64,000 nucleotides of DNA. Source: JALZAQ01 sp038253885 (GTDB lineage Bacteria > Gemmatimonadota > Gemmatimonadetes > Gemmatimonadales > Gemmatimonadaceae). How positions within the stretch are numbered: position 1 is the stretch's first letter; every line of letters starts with the position of its first letter. Below, in pieces: positions 45,152 through 53,093 of the stretch. The position numbers were made by a program, and so were the translations under genes. The notes under the pieces are model-generated. The model worked only from the letters and a program-made list of their open reading frames with translations. It made no database searches and was not told the DNA's origin. The DNA lies in NCBI GenBank assembly GCA_038253885.1, contig JBBSGP010000002.1, positions 65,905 to 129,904 on the forward strand. The letters run 5' to 3'.

Positions 45152-46339
45152 TCACGCCGGCGTGCGCTTGCCGAGCACGCGGGTACCGCGCGCACCGGTG
45201 GCGGCCGGCACGTTCCCCGCACGACCTTGGAGGTGAAGCCATCCGAGCAACGCGAACGCGACAGCCTCCTTGGCCTCGGAGTCGAAGTACATCTCATCGA
45301 ACCGTCGCACGTCGATCGGCGCGCGCGCGCCGGCGGGAACGAGCGCCGCCGAGATCGCATCACACAGCGCGGGATTCTTCGCTCCCCCTCCCGACAGAAG
45401 AAGCTCGCTCACCGGCTCGGGGATGAAGCGCTCGAAGGCGAGCGCGATACTGCGCGCGGTCAGCCAGACGGCCGTCGAGATCAGGTCCTCTGGAGTCGAC
45501 GCTGGTGCCGCGAGGCGGCAGCTGTCGATCAATCTCCGCACGTAGTCGGCGCTGAAGAGCTCGCGGCCGGTGGATTTCGGTGGCGGCGAAGCGAAGTATC
45601 GCTCGTTCAACAGCTCATCCAGTACACCGTCGATGGCCTGACCCCGGCGCGCCAAGGCCCCGTCCACGTCGTACGCCAGCTCTGGAAAGAGCGCCCGCGT
45701 CACGCCATCGATCACCGCGCATCCCGGACCGGTGTCGAAGGCGCGCACTGACTGCAGGACACCTCCGGGCGGCACCACCGTGACGTTGCCGATGCCGCCG
45801 AGATTCTGCAGGGCACGCCAACCATCCGGCGAAGAGAAGAGCAGCGCATCCGCCATCGAGACGAGGGGTGCCCCCTGACCTCCAGCCGCGACATCGCGCA
45901 CCCGGAAGTCGGAGATGACATCGATCCTGGCTCGCTCGGCGATCACCGCCGCTTCGCCGAACTGCCAAGTGGAGTGTCCGGGTTCGTGCCACACGGTGTG
46001 ACCGTGAGACGCGATCGCCGACACATCCTCGCGCGCGACGCCTGCCTCGGCGAGCACCGCGATGGCCGCATCGGCGAGCCATTCGCCGAGATCGACGTTG
46101 AGCCGGCAGTACTCGGCTGGCGTTCCCCGTTCGATCGCGCGCAGCAGCCGTTCGCGCTCGACTCGCCCGAAGGGACGGCTGAGGAAGGCCAGCAGCTCCG
46201 CGCGCACGCCGGCGGCCGCGGCAGGATGGAACCGCGCGACCGCGGCCGAGATGCCGTCGGCAGAGGTGCCCGACATGAGGCCCACCAGCACGGCCGTCGT
46301 CTCGCCGTCCTGGAGCCTGCCGCCCCCCGACCTGGTCAC
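45152..46339 (-). CDS. anmK: Anhydro-N-acetylmuramic acid kinase
   Basis: A 395-residue kinase from GTG 46339, overlapping the murQ stop as GTGA. It shows VGLMSGTSADGISAAV, IASHGHTVWHEP, STWQFGEAAVIAE, RALQNLGGIGNVTVV, FDTGPGCAVID and ELLLSGGGAKNP, the ATP- and sugar-binding blocks of AnmK. It opens 1,6-anhydroMurNAc and phosphorylates it to MurNAc-6-phosphate, the substrate of the overlapping murQ product. Confidence 0.95.
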   Translation of the reverse strand: MTRSGGGRLQDGETTAVLVGLMSGTSADGISAAVARFHPAAAAGVRAELLAFLSRPFGRVERERLLRAIERGTPAEYCRLNVDLGEWLADAAIAVLAEAGVAREDVSAIASHGHTVWHEPGHSTWQFGEAAVIAERARIDVISDFRVRDVAAGGQGAPLVSMADALLFSSPDGWRALQNLGGIGNVTVVPPGGVLQSVRAFDTGPGCAVIDGVTRALFPELAYDVDGALARRGQAIDGVLDELLNERYFASPPPKSTGRELFSADYVRRLIDSCRLAAPASTPEDLISTAVWLTARSIALAFERFIPEPVSELLLSGGGAKNPALCDAISAALVPAGARAPIDVRRFDEMYFDSEAKEAVAFALLGWLHLQGRAGNVPAATGARGTRVLGKRTPA

Positions 46340-47262
46340 GTCACCGCGGGCGGATCGTCGCGAATGACACGGCGGATGACACCGCCGGCCTCCACGAGAG
46401 CGCGCTCCGCATCGGCGCGCGAGCTGCCGCGCTTCTGCATCACGATGGCCGTCTTCACGCTCCCTCCGGCGGCATCGATCAGCGCCCGCGCCTCGTCGCG
46501 CGTCACCCCGCACACCTCCATCAGGATGCGCTCGCCCCGATCCACCAGCTTCTGGCTCATGGCGCGCAGATCCACCATGAGATTGCCGTAGGTCTTCCCG
46601 ATGCGAATCATCGCGCCGGTGGAGATCATGTTGAGCACGAGCTTGGTGGCCGTCCCCGCCTTCATCCGCGTGGATCCCGTCACCGGCTCCGGCCCGGTGA
46701 GTGGAAGGATGGCGACCATCACCTTCGCGACAAGATCCGCCGGCGGAGGGGAACAGGCGAGAATCGCCGTGCGCGCGCCACGGGCGATCGCACGCTCCAG
46801 CGCTCCCCTCACATAGGGCGTCGTGCCAGACGCTGCGATCCCGACGACGCAGTCGGCCGGCCCCACTCCCCGTTCATCCATCGCCGCGGCACCATCCGCG
46901 GCGATATCCTCCTTCCCCTCCTGCGAGCTGGTGAGCGCCGCGACGCCACCCGCGATGATCCCCTGCACCATCTCCGGATCTGTTCCGAAGGTCGGCGGGC
47001 ACTCGCTGGCGTCGAGAACCCCCAGGCGGCCGGACGTCCCGGCCCCGATGTAGAAGAGACGTCCGCCCCCACGAAAGCTCTCCTCGGCAAGGGATATCGC
47101 ACGCGCGATCTCCCGACGCTGCGTGGCCACGGCCTGGGGTACGGCGCGATCCTCGGCACTCAGGAGATCGACGATCTCGAGAGGATCGGCCAGATCGATT
47201 CCGGCGGTGCGCGGGTTCCGCCGCTCGGTGAGACGTGGATCGGCGAAGGAGGGCGAGGCCAC
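46336..47262 (-). CDS. murQ: N-acetylmuramic acid 6-phosphate etherase
   Basis: A 308-residue SIS-domain lyase starting at GTG 47262. Typical blocks are LTERRNPRT at the start, FYIGAGTSGRLGVLDASECPPTFG, VGIAASGTTPYVRGAL, TGSTRMKAGTATKLVLNMIST, and YGNLMVDLRAMSQKLVDRGE. It splits MurNAc-6-phosphate into GlcNAc-6-phosphate and D-lactate. As first gene of murQ-anmK-nagZ-symporter it defines a complete cytoplasmic route from the imported wall disaccharide to GlcNAc-6-phosphate. No MurR-type regulator is adjacent. Confidence 0.96.
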   Translation of the reverse strand: MASPSFADPRLTERRNPRTAGIDLADPLEIVDLLSAEDRAVPQAVATQRREIARAISLAEESFRGGGRLFYIGAGTSGRLGVLDASECPPTFGTDPEMVQGIIAGGVAALTSSQEGKEDIAADGAAAMDERGVGPADCVVGIAASGTTPYVRGALERAIARGARTAILACSPPPADLVAKVMVAILPLTGPEPVTGSTRMKAGTATKLVLNMISTGAMIRIGKTYGNLMVDLRAMSQKLVDRGERILMEVCGVTRDEARALIDAAGGSVKTAIVMQKRGSSRADAERALVEAGGVIRRVIRDDPPAVT

Positions 47263-47376
47263 GCAGTCGAAAGCAAGGGTGACGCAACTGGCGAGGGCGC
47301 TCGCTGTCCTCGCGGCGGCAGCGCGGCTAAGTTACGCGGTGGTAAGCGTCAATCGCAAGACACTTCAGGAGATGCC

Positions 47377-48048
47377 GTGCACCGCTCCCTGCTCTTCCTC
47401 GTGCTGATCGCCGCCGCGGAGGTGAGTCCCTCGACAACGCGCGCCCAGATCCTTCGCGTTGGCAGACGCCCGTCTCCCGTGATGTGGGTCTCCGGTCAGA
47501 TCGGCTATCTCACGCCGGGACGGGTCTATGACGGCTCGACCAACTCCGTGTGGGATTTCGCCGGAGGAGCGCAATATCGTGGGAGTATCGAACTGCCGAT
47601 CCCGAATGCCGCCACGCTGGGGCTCACCGGAAGCTGGTCGACCCAGGCGATGACCTACTCGGCGCTCGCCGCTGGAGAAACGGGCTTCGACGCGGTCAAC
47701 GCGCACGGGACCATCTGGTCGCTGATGGGAGTGTTTCACGCGGGCGGAGGGACGGGTGTTCATCAGGTTCTCGACGTGAGCGCCGGCGTCATCGGATATC
47801 GTCGCTTCACGCGCGACGATGCAGGAACGGCCCTCGCTCCCCTCGGCGGCGACACGGATTTCGGCTTCGGCGTCGGCTATGGAATCGGCTATTCGACGAG
47901 CGAGCGCAACGAGATCATCCTGGTCCAGGATTACGGTCTGGTTCTCCACCAGCATGCCGGCCTGCCGCGCGGCGTCAGCACGCGATCCGACCAGAAAGTG
48001 ACTCGAATCGGGGTGCGCGTTGGAGTCGGCACCCGGTCCCGTTATTAG
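47377..48048 (+). CDS. Secreted protein, probable outer-membrane beta-barrel
   Basis: A 223-residue protein from GTG 47377, with AGGAG upstream. A Sec signal peptide (SLLFLVLIAAAEVSPSTTRA) precedes alternating polar/hydrophobic strands rich in Gly, Tyr and Trp (VSGQIGYLTPGRVYDG, GFGVGYGIGYSTSE, RIGVRVGVGTRSRY). This pattern fits a small outer-membrane beta-barrel, though the last residue is Tyr preceded by Arg rather than the usual aromatic end pattern. No named family is recognised. It is followed 20 nt later by the gamma-glutamyltransferase gene and may be co-transcribed. Confidence 0.75.
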   Translation: MHRSLLFLVLIAAAEVSPSTTRAQILRVGRRPSPVMWVSGQIGYLTPGRVYDGSTNSVWDFAGGAQYRGSIELPIPNAATLGLTGSWSTQAMTYSALAAGETGFDAVNAHGTIWSLMGVFHAGGGTGVHQVLDVSAGVIGYRRFTRDDAGTALAPLGGDTDFGFGVGYGIGYSTSERNEIILVQDYGLVLHQHAGLPRGVSTRSDQKVTRIGVRVGVGTRSRY

Positions 48049-48068
48049 CCTGTATTCCCGGAGCTTCC

Positions 48069-49835
48069 ATGCGCCGCCATAACGTAGTCCCGTTTTGGCT
48101 CATCACCGCGCTCGCTCTCGCCGCGTGTCAGCACGGGCGATCATCGGCGGCCATGGCGCCGGAGTCGTCGGTTGCCGCGCCCGCCTCGACGACCGTTCCG
48201 GTTTTCCCGGCCGACTGGCGGTTCCGACCCGGCCGCATCGGCGTGGAGGCACCGAGCGCGATGGTGGTGAGCAACAGCGATCTGGCGAGCGCCGTCGGCG
48301 CGGAGATCATGAAGCGAGGCGGGAACGCCGTCGATGCCGCGGTCGCCGTTGGCTTCGCGCTCACCGTCACGTTTCCGGTGGCCGGAAACATCGGCGGCGG
48401 TGGCTTCATGGTCATTCGAATGGCCGATGGCCGCACGGAAGCACTGGACTACCGCGAGGTCGCTCCACTCGCGGCCACGCACGACATGTACCTCGACGCC
48501 AACGGCAAGCTCACGGACAGGAGTATCGTGGGGCATCTCGCCGTCGGCGTTCCGGGCGCGGTGGCGGGGATGGCGGAAGCGCTTCGGAAATACGGCACGA
48601 TGTCGCTGCACGACGTGATGCAGCCAGCGATTCGTCTGGCCGCGGACGGATTCACGGTGGACAGCGCGATGTCGCGCGGCCTGGCCGCCGACAGCGGACT
48701 GCTGACGCGCTTCGCCGGGGCTCAGACTTTCTATCCGAGCGGCCACCCGATGTCTCCGGGAATGACGTTGCGACAGCCCGAGCTGGCGCACACGCTCGCG
48801 ATGATCGCGGATGACGGAGCGAAAGCCTTCTATTCGGGGGCGATCGCGGACCTGCTGGTCGCGGAGATGAAGCGCGGCGGTGGCATCATCACGAAGGAAG
48901 ACCTGGCCCGTTACGCGCCGATCTGGCGCGCGCCGATCCGGGGTAGCTACCGGGGCTACTCGCTGCTCTCGATGCCTCCGTCATCGTCGGGTGGCGTGAC
49001 CATGGTCGAGGCATTGAACATCCTCGAGGGCTATGACAGGTTGCCGCCGTTCGAGAGCGCGGAGTACCGGCACCTGTTCGCCGAAGCTTTTCGGCGCGCG
49101 TTCGTGGACCGGAACACCAAGCTCGGCGATCCGGCCTTCGTGAGCGTTCCCGTGGGCGAGCTCACCGATAAGGCGTACGCTCTGCGTCAGCGCCAGAGCA
49201 TCGCCTGGGACAAGGCGACGGCCACGCCGAGATTCAGCAACGGCGCCAGCATCGGTATGCACACGACGAGCTACTCGGTGGTGGACGCGGCCGGCAGCGC
49301 CGTGGCAACGACGACGACGCTGAACAACGGGTATGGCTCGGGCGTGTTCGTCACCGGCGCGGGGTTCTTCCTGAACGATGAGATGGACGATTTTGCGGCG
49401 CAGCCCGGAAAGCCGAATATGTTCGGCCTGATTCAGGGCGAGAGCAACGCGATCGCGCCAGGGAAGCGGATGCTCAGCGCGATGACCCCCACCGTGGTGT
49501 TGGACCCGCAGGGGCGGTTGCTACTGGTTGTCGGCGCCGCTGGCGGGCCGACGATTATCACGGGCGTCGCACAGGTGATCCTGAACGTCATCGACCATCA
49601 CATGTCGCTCCCCGATGCCATGGCGGCGCCGAGGATCCATCACCAGGCATGGCCGGATTCGATTCGCTACGAGCGCGGCGGACTGACCGCGGCGGTCGCC
49701 GACTCATTGCGGCGGATGGGGCACGGCCTCTGGCAGACTGGGTCGCTGACCAACGTGAACGGGATCATGAGAGTGGGCCGCGGTTACGTCGGCGTGTTCG
49801 AGCCGAGGGCGAGCGGGGGAGCCGTGGGCTACTGA
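48069..49835 (+). CDS. ggt: Gamma-glutamyltransferase, lipoprotein
   Basis: A 588-residue Ntn-hydrolase precursor from ATG 48069, whose signal ends in the lipobox LALAAC. It shows GGNAVDAAVAVGFAL, FPVAGNIGGGGFMVIR, and the self-cleavage site GMHTTSYSVVDAAG. The mature small subunit would start at Thr399. GAGFFLNDEMDDF and TPTVVLDPQGRLLLVVGAAGG follow. It transfers or hydrolyses the gamma-glutamyl group of glutathione and related peptides outside the inner membrane. A strong bidirectional terminator follows the stop. An open frame upstream from 47550 belongs to no protein. Confidence 0.96.
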   Translation: MRRHNVVPFWLITALALAACQHGRSSAAMAPESSVAAPASTTVPVFPADWRFRPGRIGVEAPSAMVVSNSDLASAVGAEIMKRGGNAVDAAVAVGFALTVTFPVAGNIGGGGFMVIRMADGRTEALDYREVAPLAATHDMYLDANGKLTDRSIVGHLAVGVPGAVAGMAEALRKYGTMSLHDVMQPAIRLAADGFTVDSAMSRGLAADSGLLTRFAGAQTFYPSGHPMSPGMTLRQPELAHTLAMIADDGAKAFYSGAIADLLVAEMKRGGGIITKEDLARYAPIWRAPIRGSYRGYSLLSMPPSSSGGVTMVEALNILEGYDRLPPFESAEYRHLFAEAFRRAFVDRNTKLGDPAFVSVPVGELTDKAYALRQRQSIAWDKATATPRFSNGASIGMHTTSYSVVDAAGSAVATTTTLNNGYGSGVFVTGAGFFLNDEMDDFAAQPGKPNMFGLIQGESNAIAPGKRMLSAMTPTVVLDPQGRLLLVVGAAGGPTIITGVAQVILNVIDHHMSLPDAMAAPRIHHQAWPDSIRYERGGLTAAVADSLRRMGHGLWQTGSLTNVNGIMRVGRGYVGVFEPRASGGAVGY

Positions 49836-49881
49836 TCGCCGTCGGTCGACTCCCGAGCAGCACAGCGGGGGGAGAGAAAAA

Positions 49882-49911
49882 AAGGGCCGAGTGGAGATCC
49901 ACTCGGCCCTT
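49882..49911. terminator. Bidirectional rho-independent terminator
   Basis: AAGGGCCGAGTGGA pairs with TCCACTCGGCCCTT. On the minus strand the hairpin is followed by seven T, a classical terminator for the gene at 49.9-50.8 kb. On the plus strand it closes ggt with only a short TTCT. Confidence 0.85.
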
Positions 49912-49933
49912 CTGCTTGGCGTGTCGTGCGCGA

Positions 49934-50809
49934 CTACATGGTGATCGTCGCGGGTGTGTTCAGCTTGATCGCGATCCGGCCGCCGTCGATCAGACAGCCC
50001 TCGTAATTCGCCGTACCCATAGCGACGGCAGTGCCCGCGGCCGCGCCGGTCGCGGCACCGATGATCGTGGACTTGGTGTCGTGCCCCAGAATCTGGCCAG
50101 CGATCGCACCGATCACCGCGCCTCCGATCACCTTCTGCGCATCCTTGCTGTTGTCGGAGCGAACCTGCTGCACCGCAACGTCGCTGATCGACGCGTCGAC
50201 GGGATACGTCTTGCCACCCCACGAGATGCTCTGCACCACGAACCCCATCTTGATCGGGTCGGTGGCATTGTCGCTGCGGCTGACGGATGTCACCTGAACC
50301 ACCGCCTTGGCTCCGACGGGAATCGTCGCACCGTTCGAGCCGGTCACGGCCTCGGAGACGGTCGCCGTGAAGCGATCACCAGCTTTCGCCGTGTTGGTGC
50401 AGACGCGTTGGTTCGACGTCATGTTGATGACGGTACCAGCCCCGATGGTCGCGGTACGACCCTCGCTTCCGGTCGTGCTCTTGGCGACGGTGTTACCCGC
50501 AGCGGTCGTCGTCGGCGCCGGAGTCACATTGCTGGACGTCGTCGCGGGTGCAGTCGTCGCGGGGCGCGTCGCCGTGCGAGTCGGCGCGGGACGGCTCACC
50601 GTGCTGGTAGCGGCGCGGGTATTCGCCGCGGGCGCGTTCGCGGGCGGCACGTCCTTCAACTGCGGCTGGACCGCGCTGTCCTTGTTGGCCATCTGAAGGT
50701 CGCGCGTCAGCGCGGAGTCCTGCGACAGCGTGGTGTTTTTCTTGTCGGCGCAGGCGGCAGTGACCAGAACGGCGGAAATGACAGCCAGCGACAGGCGATA
50801 TCTCGGCAT
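49934..50809 (-). CDS. Glycine-zipper lipoprotein with Ala/Thr/Pro linker
   Basis: A 291-residue protein from ATG 50809 with GGAGG just upstream. The signal peptide ends in the lipobox VTAAC. A low-complexity Ala/Thr/Pro linker (residues 50-110) leads to a compact domain with TVINMTSNQRVCTNTAKAGD and AVVQVTSVSRSDN. The C-terminal glycine zipper reads KVIGGAVIGAIAGQILGHD, then GAATGAAAGTAVAMG. Such proteins resemble envelope-stress or membrane-integrity lipoproteins, but no function is known. The two cysteines of the mature domain may pair. It converges with ggt on a shared terminator. Confidence 0.8.
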   Translation of the reverse strand: MPRYRLSLAVISAVLVTAACADKKNTTLSQDSALTRDLQMANKDSAVQPQLKDVPPANAPAANTRAATSTVSRPAPTRTATRPATTAPATTSSNVTPAPTTTAAGNTVAKSTTGSEGRTATIGAGTVINMTSNQRVCTNTAKAGDRFTATVSEAVTGSNGATIPVGAKAVVQVTSVSRSDNATDPIKMGFVVQSISWGGKTYPVDASISDVAVQQVRSDNSKDAQKVIGGAVIGAIAGQILGHDTKSTIIGAATGAAAGTAVAMGTANYEGCLIDGGRIAIKLNTPATITM

Positions 50810-51041
50810 GGAGATCCTCCCCCTATGGGTGGATTGTAACTGATTCGGATTGCTGCGTTTATCGGCGGCGCGTGTAGACGGTGATGGCCCGGCCGAACAA
50901 ATGATGTGAGGCAAGGGCCGTGCCGCATGCGGGCCGCAACCGGCTTGCGACCCTCGTCCGTGAGCCCCGATGATACCCTCGATGGGCCTGCCGTGTTCAT
51001 CCTCGCATGCGACCGCGTGGAGCGCGCGCGATCTCACGAAT

Positions 51042-51070
51042 TGGCGTGCGATGCGACGCCGGGCTAAACT
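51042..51070 (+). promoter_or_regulatory. Promoter of the two-component pair, likely leaderless
   Basis: TTGGCG (51042-51047), a 17-nt spacer and TAAACT (51065-51070) end 6 nt before ATG 51077. No ribosome binding site fits in the gap, so transcription probably starts at the ATG. Confidence 0.55.
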
Positions 51071-51076
51071 TGGCCC

Positions 51077-51910
51077 ATGAGCCGGGCGACTACCGATGAA
51101 AGTGCGCTTCAACAGCGGGTCGCCGCCCTCGAGGCACAGCTTCACGAGCAATCGCGGCAGACCTCCGAGCTGAAAAACCAGGACGCTCTGAAGACTCAGT
51201 TCCTGGCCAACATCTCTCACGATCTCCGGACTCCGCTGACAGCCGTGATCACGCACGCCGAGATTCTGCGGGACGGGATCCTCGGACCGATCTCCGACCG
51301 GCAGCGCGAGAGCATCGTCGGCATCATCGGCGGTGGACGCCAGCTGTTGGAGATGGTGGGCGAGATTCTCACCTACGCTCGTGGCGCCGCCAACCAGCTG
51401 TCGCTGAGCCGGAGCCAGTTCGCGGTGGAGGCGGTCATCGACCAGGTGTGCGAGATGAGCGAGTCGCTGGTCGCTCGGAAGGAGCACTCGCTGACCGTCG
51501 ATCTGCGCCGCGGGCTTCCTCGGCTGTATGCGGATCGGGAGAAGCTCACACACGTTCTGAGCAACCTGCTCGGAAACGCTATCGATTTCACGCCGCCCGG
51601 CGGACGTGTCTGGATCGCCGCGCGGCTCGCGGACTCGACCGAGCGCGGGGGGGGGGGAGGGCAGGCCGTGCTGTTCGAGGTTGGAGACAGCGGCATCGGC
51701 ATCGCGCCCGAACACCACGAATTCGTCTTCCGGGAGTTCGCCCAGGTGGATGCCTCGTCCTCGAGGATCCACCACGGCACCGGTCTCGGCCTCGCGATTA
51801 CCCGGAAGTTCGTCGAGCTTCACGACGGTCGCATCTGGGTGGAGAGTGTGGTTCACGCGGGAAGCCGCTTCTTCTTCACAATCCCCGTGCGTCCCGCGCC
51901 CGAAGGGTGA
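51077..51910 (+). CDS. Soluble sensor histidine kinase
   Basis: A 277-residue kinase with no membrane helix. An N-terminal coiled coil (residues 10-40) leads into the H-box LANISHDLRTPLTAV (His48). The N-box (LSNLLGNAIDFTPPGG), G1 (VGDSGIGIAPEH), F (FREFAQVD) and G2 (GTGLGLAITRKF) boxes are all complete. There is no sensing domain beyond the coiled coil, so it is probably switched by a partner protein. The stop overlaps the response-regulator start as GTGA. A run of eleven G (51647-51657) inside the ATPase codes five glycines and is a slippage-prone spot. Confidence 0.94.
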   Translation: MSRATTDESALQQRVAALEAQLHEQSRQTSELKNQDALKTQFLANISHDLRTPLTAVITHAEILRDGILGPISDRQRESIVGIIGGGRQLLEMVGEILTYARGAANQLSLSRSQFAVEAVIDQVCEMSESLVARKEHSLTVDLRRGLPRLYADREKLTHVLSNLLGNAIDFTPPGGRVWIAARLADSTERGGGGGQAVLFEVGDSGIGIAPEHHEFVFREFAQVDASSSRIHHGTGLGLAITRKFVELHDGRIWVESVVHAGSRFFFTIPVRPAPEG

Positions 51911-52278
51911 GCGTCCACGTCCTGATCGTGGAGGACAGCGTGCTGGTGACGGACGCTCTCCGTACGCTTCTCGAGGCGACAGATCACCGTGTCACCACTG
52001 CCTCCGGCGTCGCCGCCGCGGTGGCGAGCATCGAGCGCGACCCGCCGGACGTGATGCTGCTCGATCTGGGACTCGGGGATGGCAACGGCTTGCTCGTCCT
52101 CGAGCGGCTGGCCGCGGCGTCGGTCGCGTGTCCCGCTACGATTGCCGTCACCGGAAGCGACGCTCCCGAGATTCGTGAGGCCTGCCGCGCGGCCGGATGT
52201 GTCGATGTTCTGCTCAAGCCGGTGCCGAGCGCGATATTGAGAGCTCGCATTGCCGCCGCGGCTCCGAGCCGTGGTTGA
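51907..52278 (+). CDS. Single-domain response regulator
   Basis: A 123-residue receiver domain from GTG 51907, with no output domain. The acidic pair ED (residues 9-10), the phospho-acceptor in VMLLDLGLGDGNG (Asp53), Thr in IAVTGSD and Lys in VLLKPVPS are all present. It is co-translated with the histidine kinase. Lacking a DNA-binding part, it must act by protein contact, as CheY- or Spo0F-like proteins do. Confidence 0.92.
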   Translation: MSVHVLIVEDSVLVTDALRTLLEATDHRVTTASGVAAAVASIERDPPDVMLLDLGLGDGNGLLVLERLAAASVACPATIAVTGSDAPEIREACRAAGCVDVLLKPVPSAILRARIAAAAPSRG

Positions 52279-52327
52279 GGAAGGCTACCGGTCGATGAGA
52301 ACGCGCCGGCGGCTCACCCCCCCGGGG

Positions 52328-53056
52328 TCAGAGGCGGCTCCGGATCGCTTCGGGCGTGAACGGCTGGAGCCAGCTCGCGAGGAGCGTGAAGTAGCCGGTC
52401 GCAAGCAGTAGTCCCACGATGATCAGGAACGCGCCGCCCAGCCGGCCCGCCCAGGCGAGCCATGAACGGTAGCGCTGTACGCTCGAGACGAACGTGCTGA
52501 CGGCCAGAGAGGCAAGGAGGAAGGGAGCAGCGAGACCGAGCGAGTACGCGAACAGCAGCGGCAGCCCCGTGCGAAGATCCGCGGCCGTGGAGGTATAGAT
52601 CAGTATCGAGCCGAGGATGGGTCCGATGCACGGTGTCCAGCCGGCACCGAAGGCGACGCCGACGAGCGCCGAGCCCAGATAGCCGACCGGCTTCGCGGCC
52701 AGGTGCACGCGACGCTCGCGCGATAGGACGCCCCACTCGAACACGCCGAGCAGGTTCAGACCGAACAGGACTATCAGCGCTCCACCAATGCGGCTGATCG
52801 GTGCCCGGTATGCTGCCAGGACGCGGCCGAGGAGCGTCGCGGTCGCACCGAGGGTGACGAACACCGCAGTGAAGCCGAGGATGAACAGGAGAGAATGCAC
52901 GAGAGCCGCGCGGCGCGCTCCCTGCACTTCCTCGAGACTCAGTCCCGTGATGAAGGTGAGGTAGCTTGGAAACAGAGGAAGGACGCATGGGGAGAGGAAG
53001 CTGAGCACTCCCCCGGTGAACGCGAGTGCGAGCCCCAGCCCGCCGGTGTCGGTCAT
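52328..53056 (-). CDS. ccdA: CcdA-type cytochrome c biogenesis / thiol-disulfide transporter
   Basis: A 242-residue membrane protein from ATG 53056 with six to seven helices. The two redox cysteines sit in the expected places: FLSPCVLPLFPSYL in the first helix and GAGWTPCIGPILGS in the middle. It carries reducing power from cytoplasmic thioredoxin to periplasmic disulfides, for cytochrome c maturation or protein repair. It is divergent from the phosphodiesterase-fold gene, 37 nt apart. No thioredoxin-like partner is adjacent. Confidence 0.95.
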   Translation of the reverse strand: MTDTGGLGLALAFTGGVLSFLSPCVLPLFPSYLTFITGLSLEEVQGARRAALVHSLLFILGFTAVFVTLGATATLLGRVLAAYRAPISRIGGALIVLFGLNLLGVFEWGVLSRERRVHLAAKPVGYLGSALVGVAFGAGWTPCIGPILGSILIYTSTAADLRTGLPLLFAYSLGLAAPFLLASLAVSTFVSSVQRYRSWLAWAGRLGGAFLIIVGLLLATGYFTLLASWLQPFTPEAIRSRL

Positions 53057-53093
53057 TCCCTCTCCCTCGGGGGAGCGGCGGGCCCGGCGCCGC

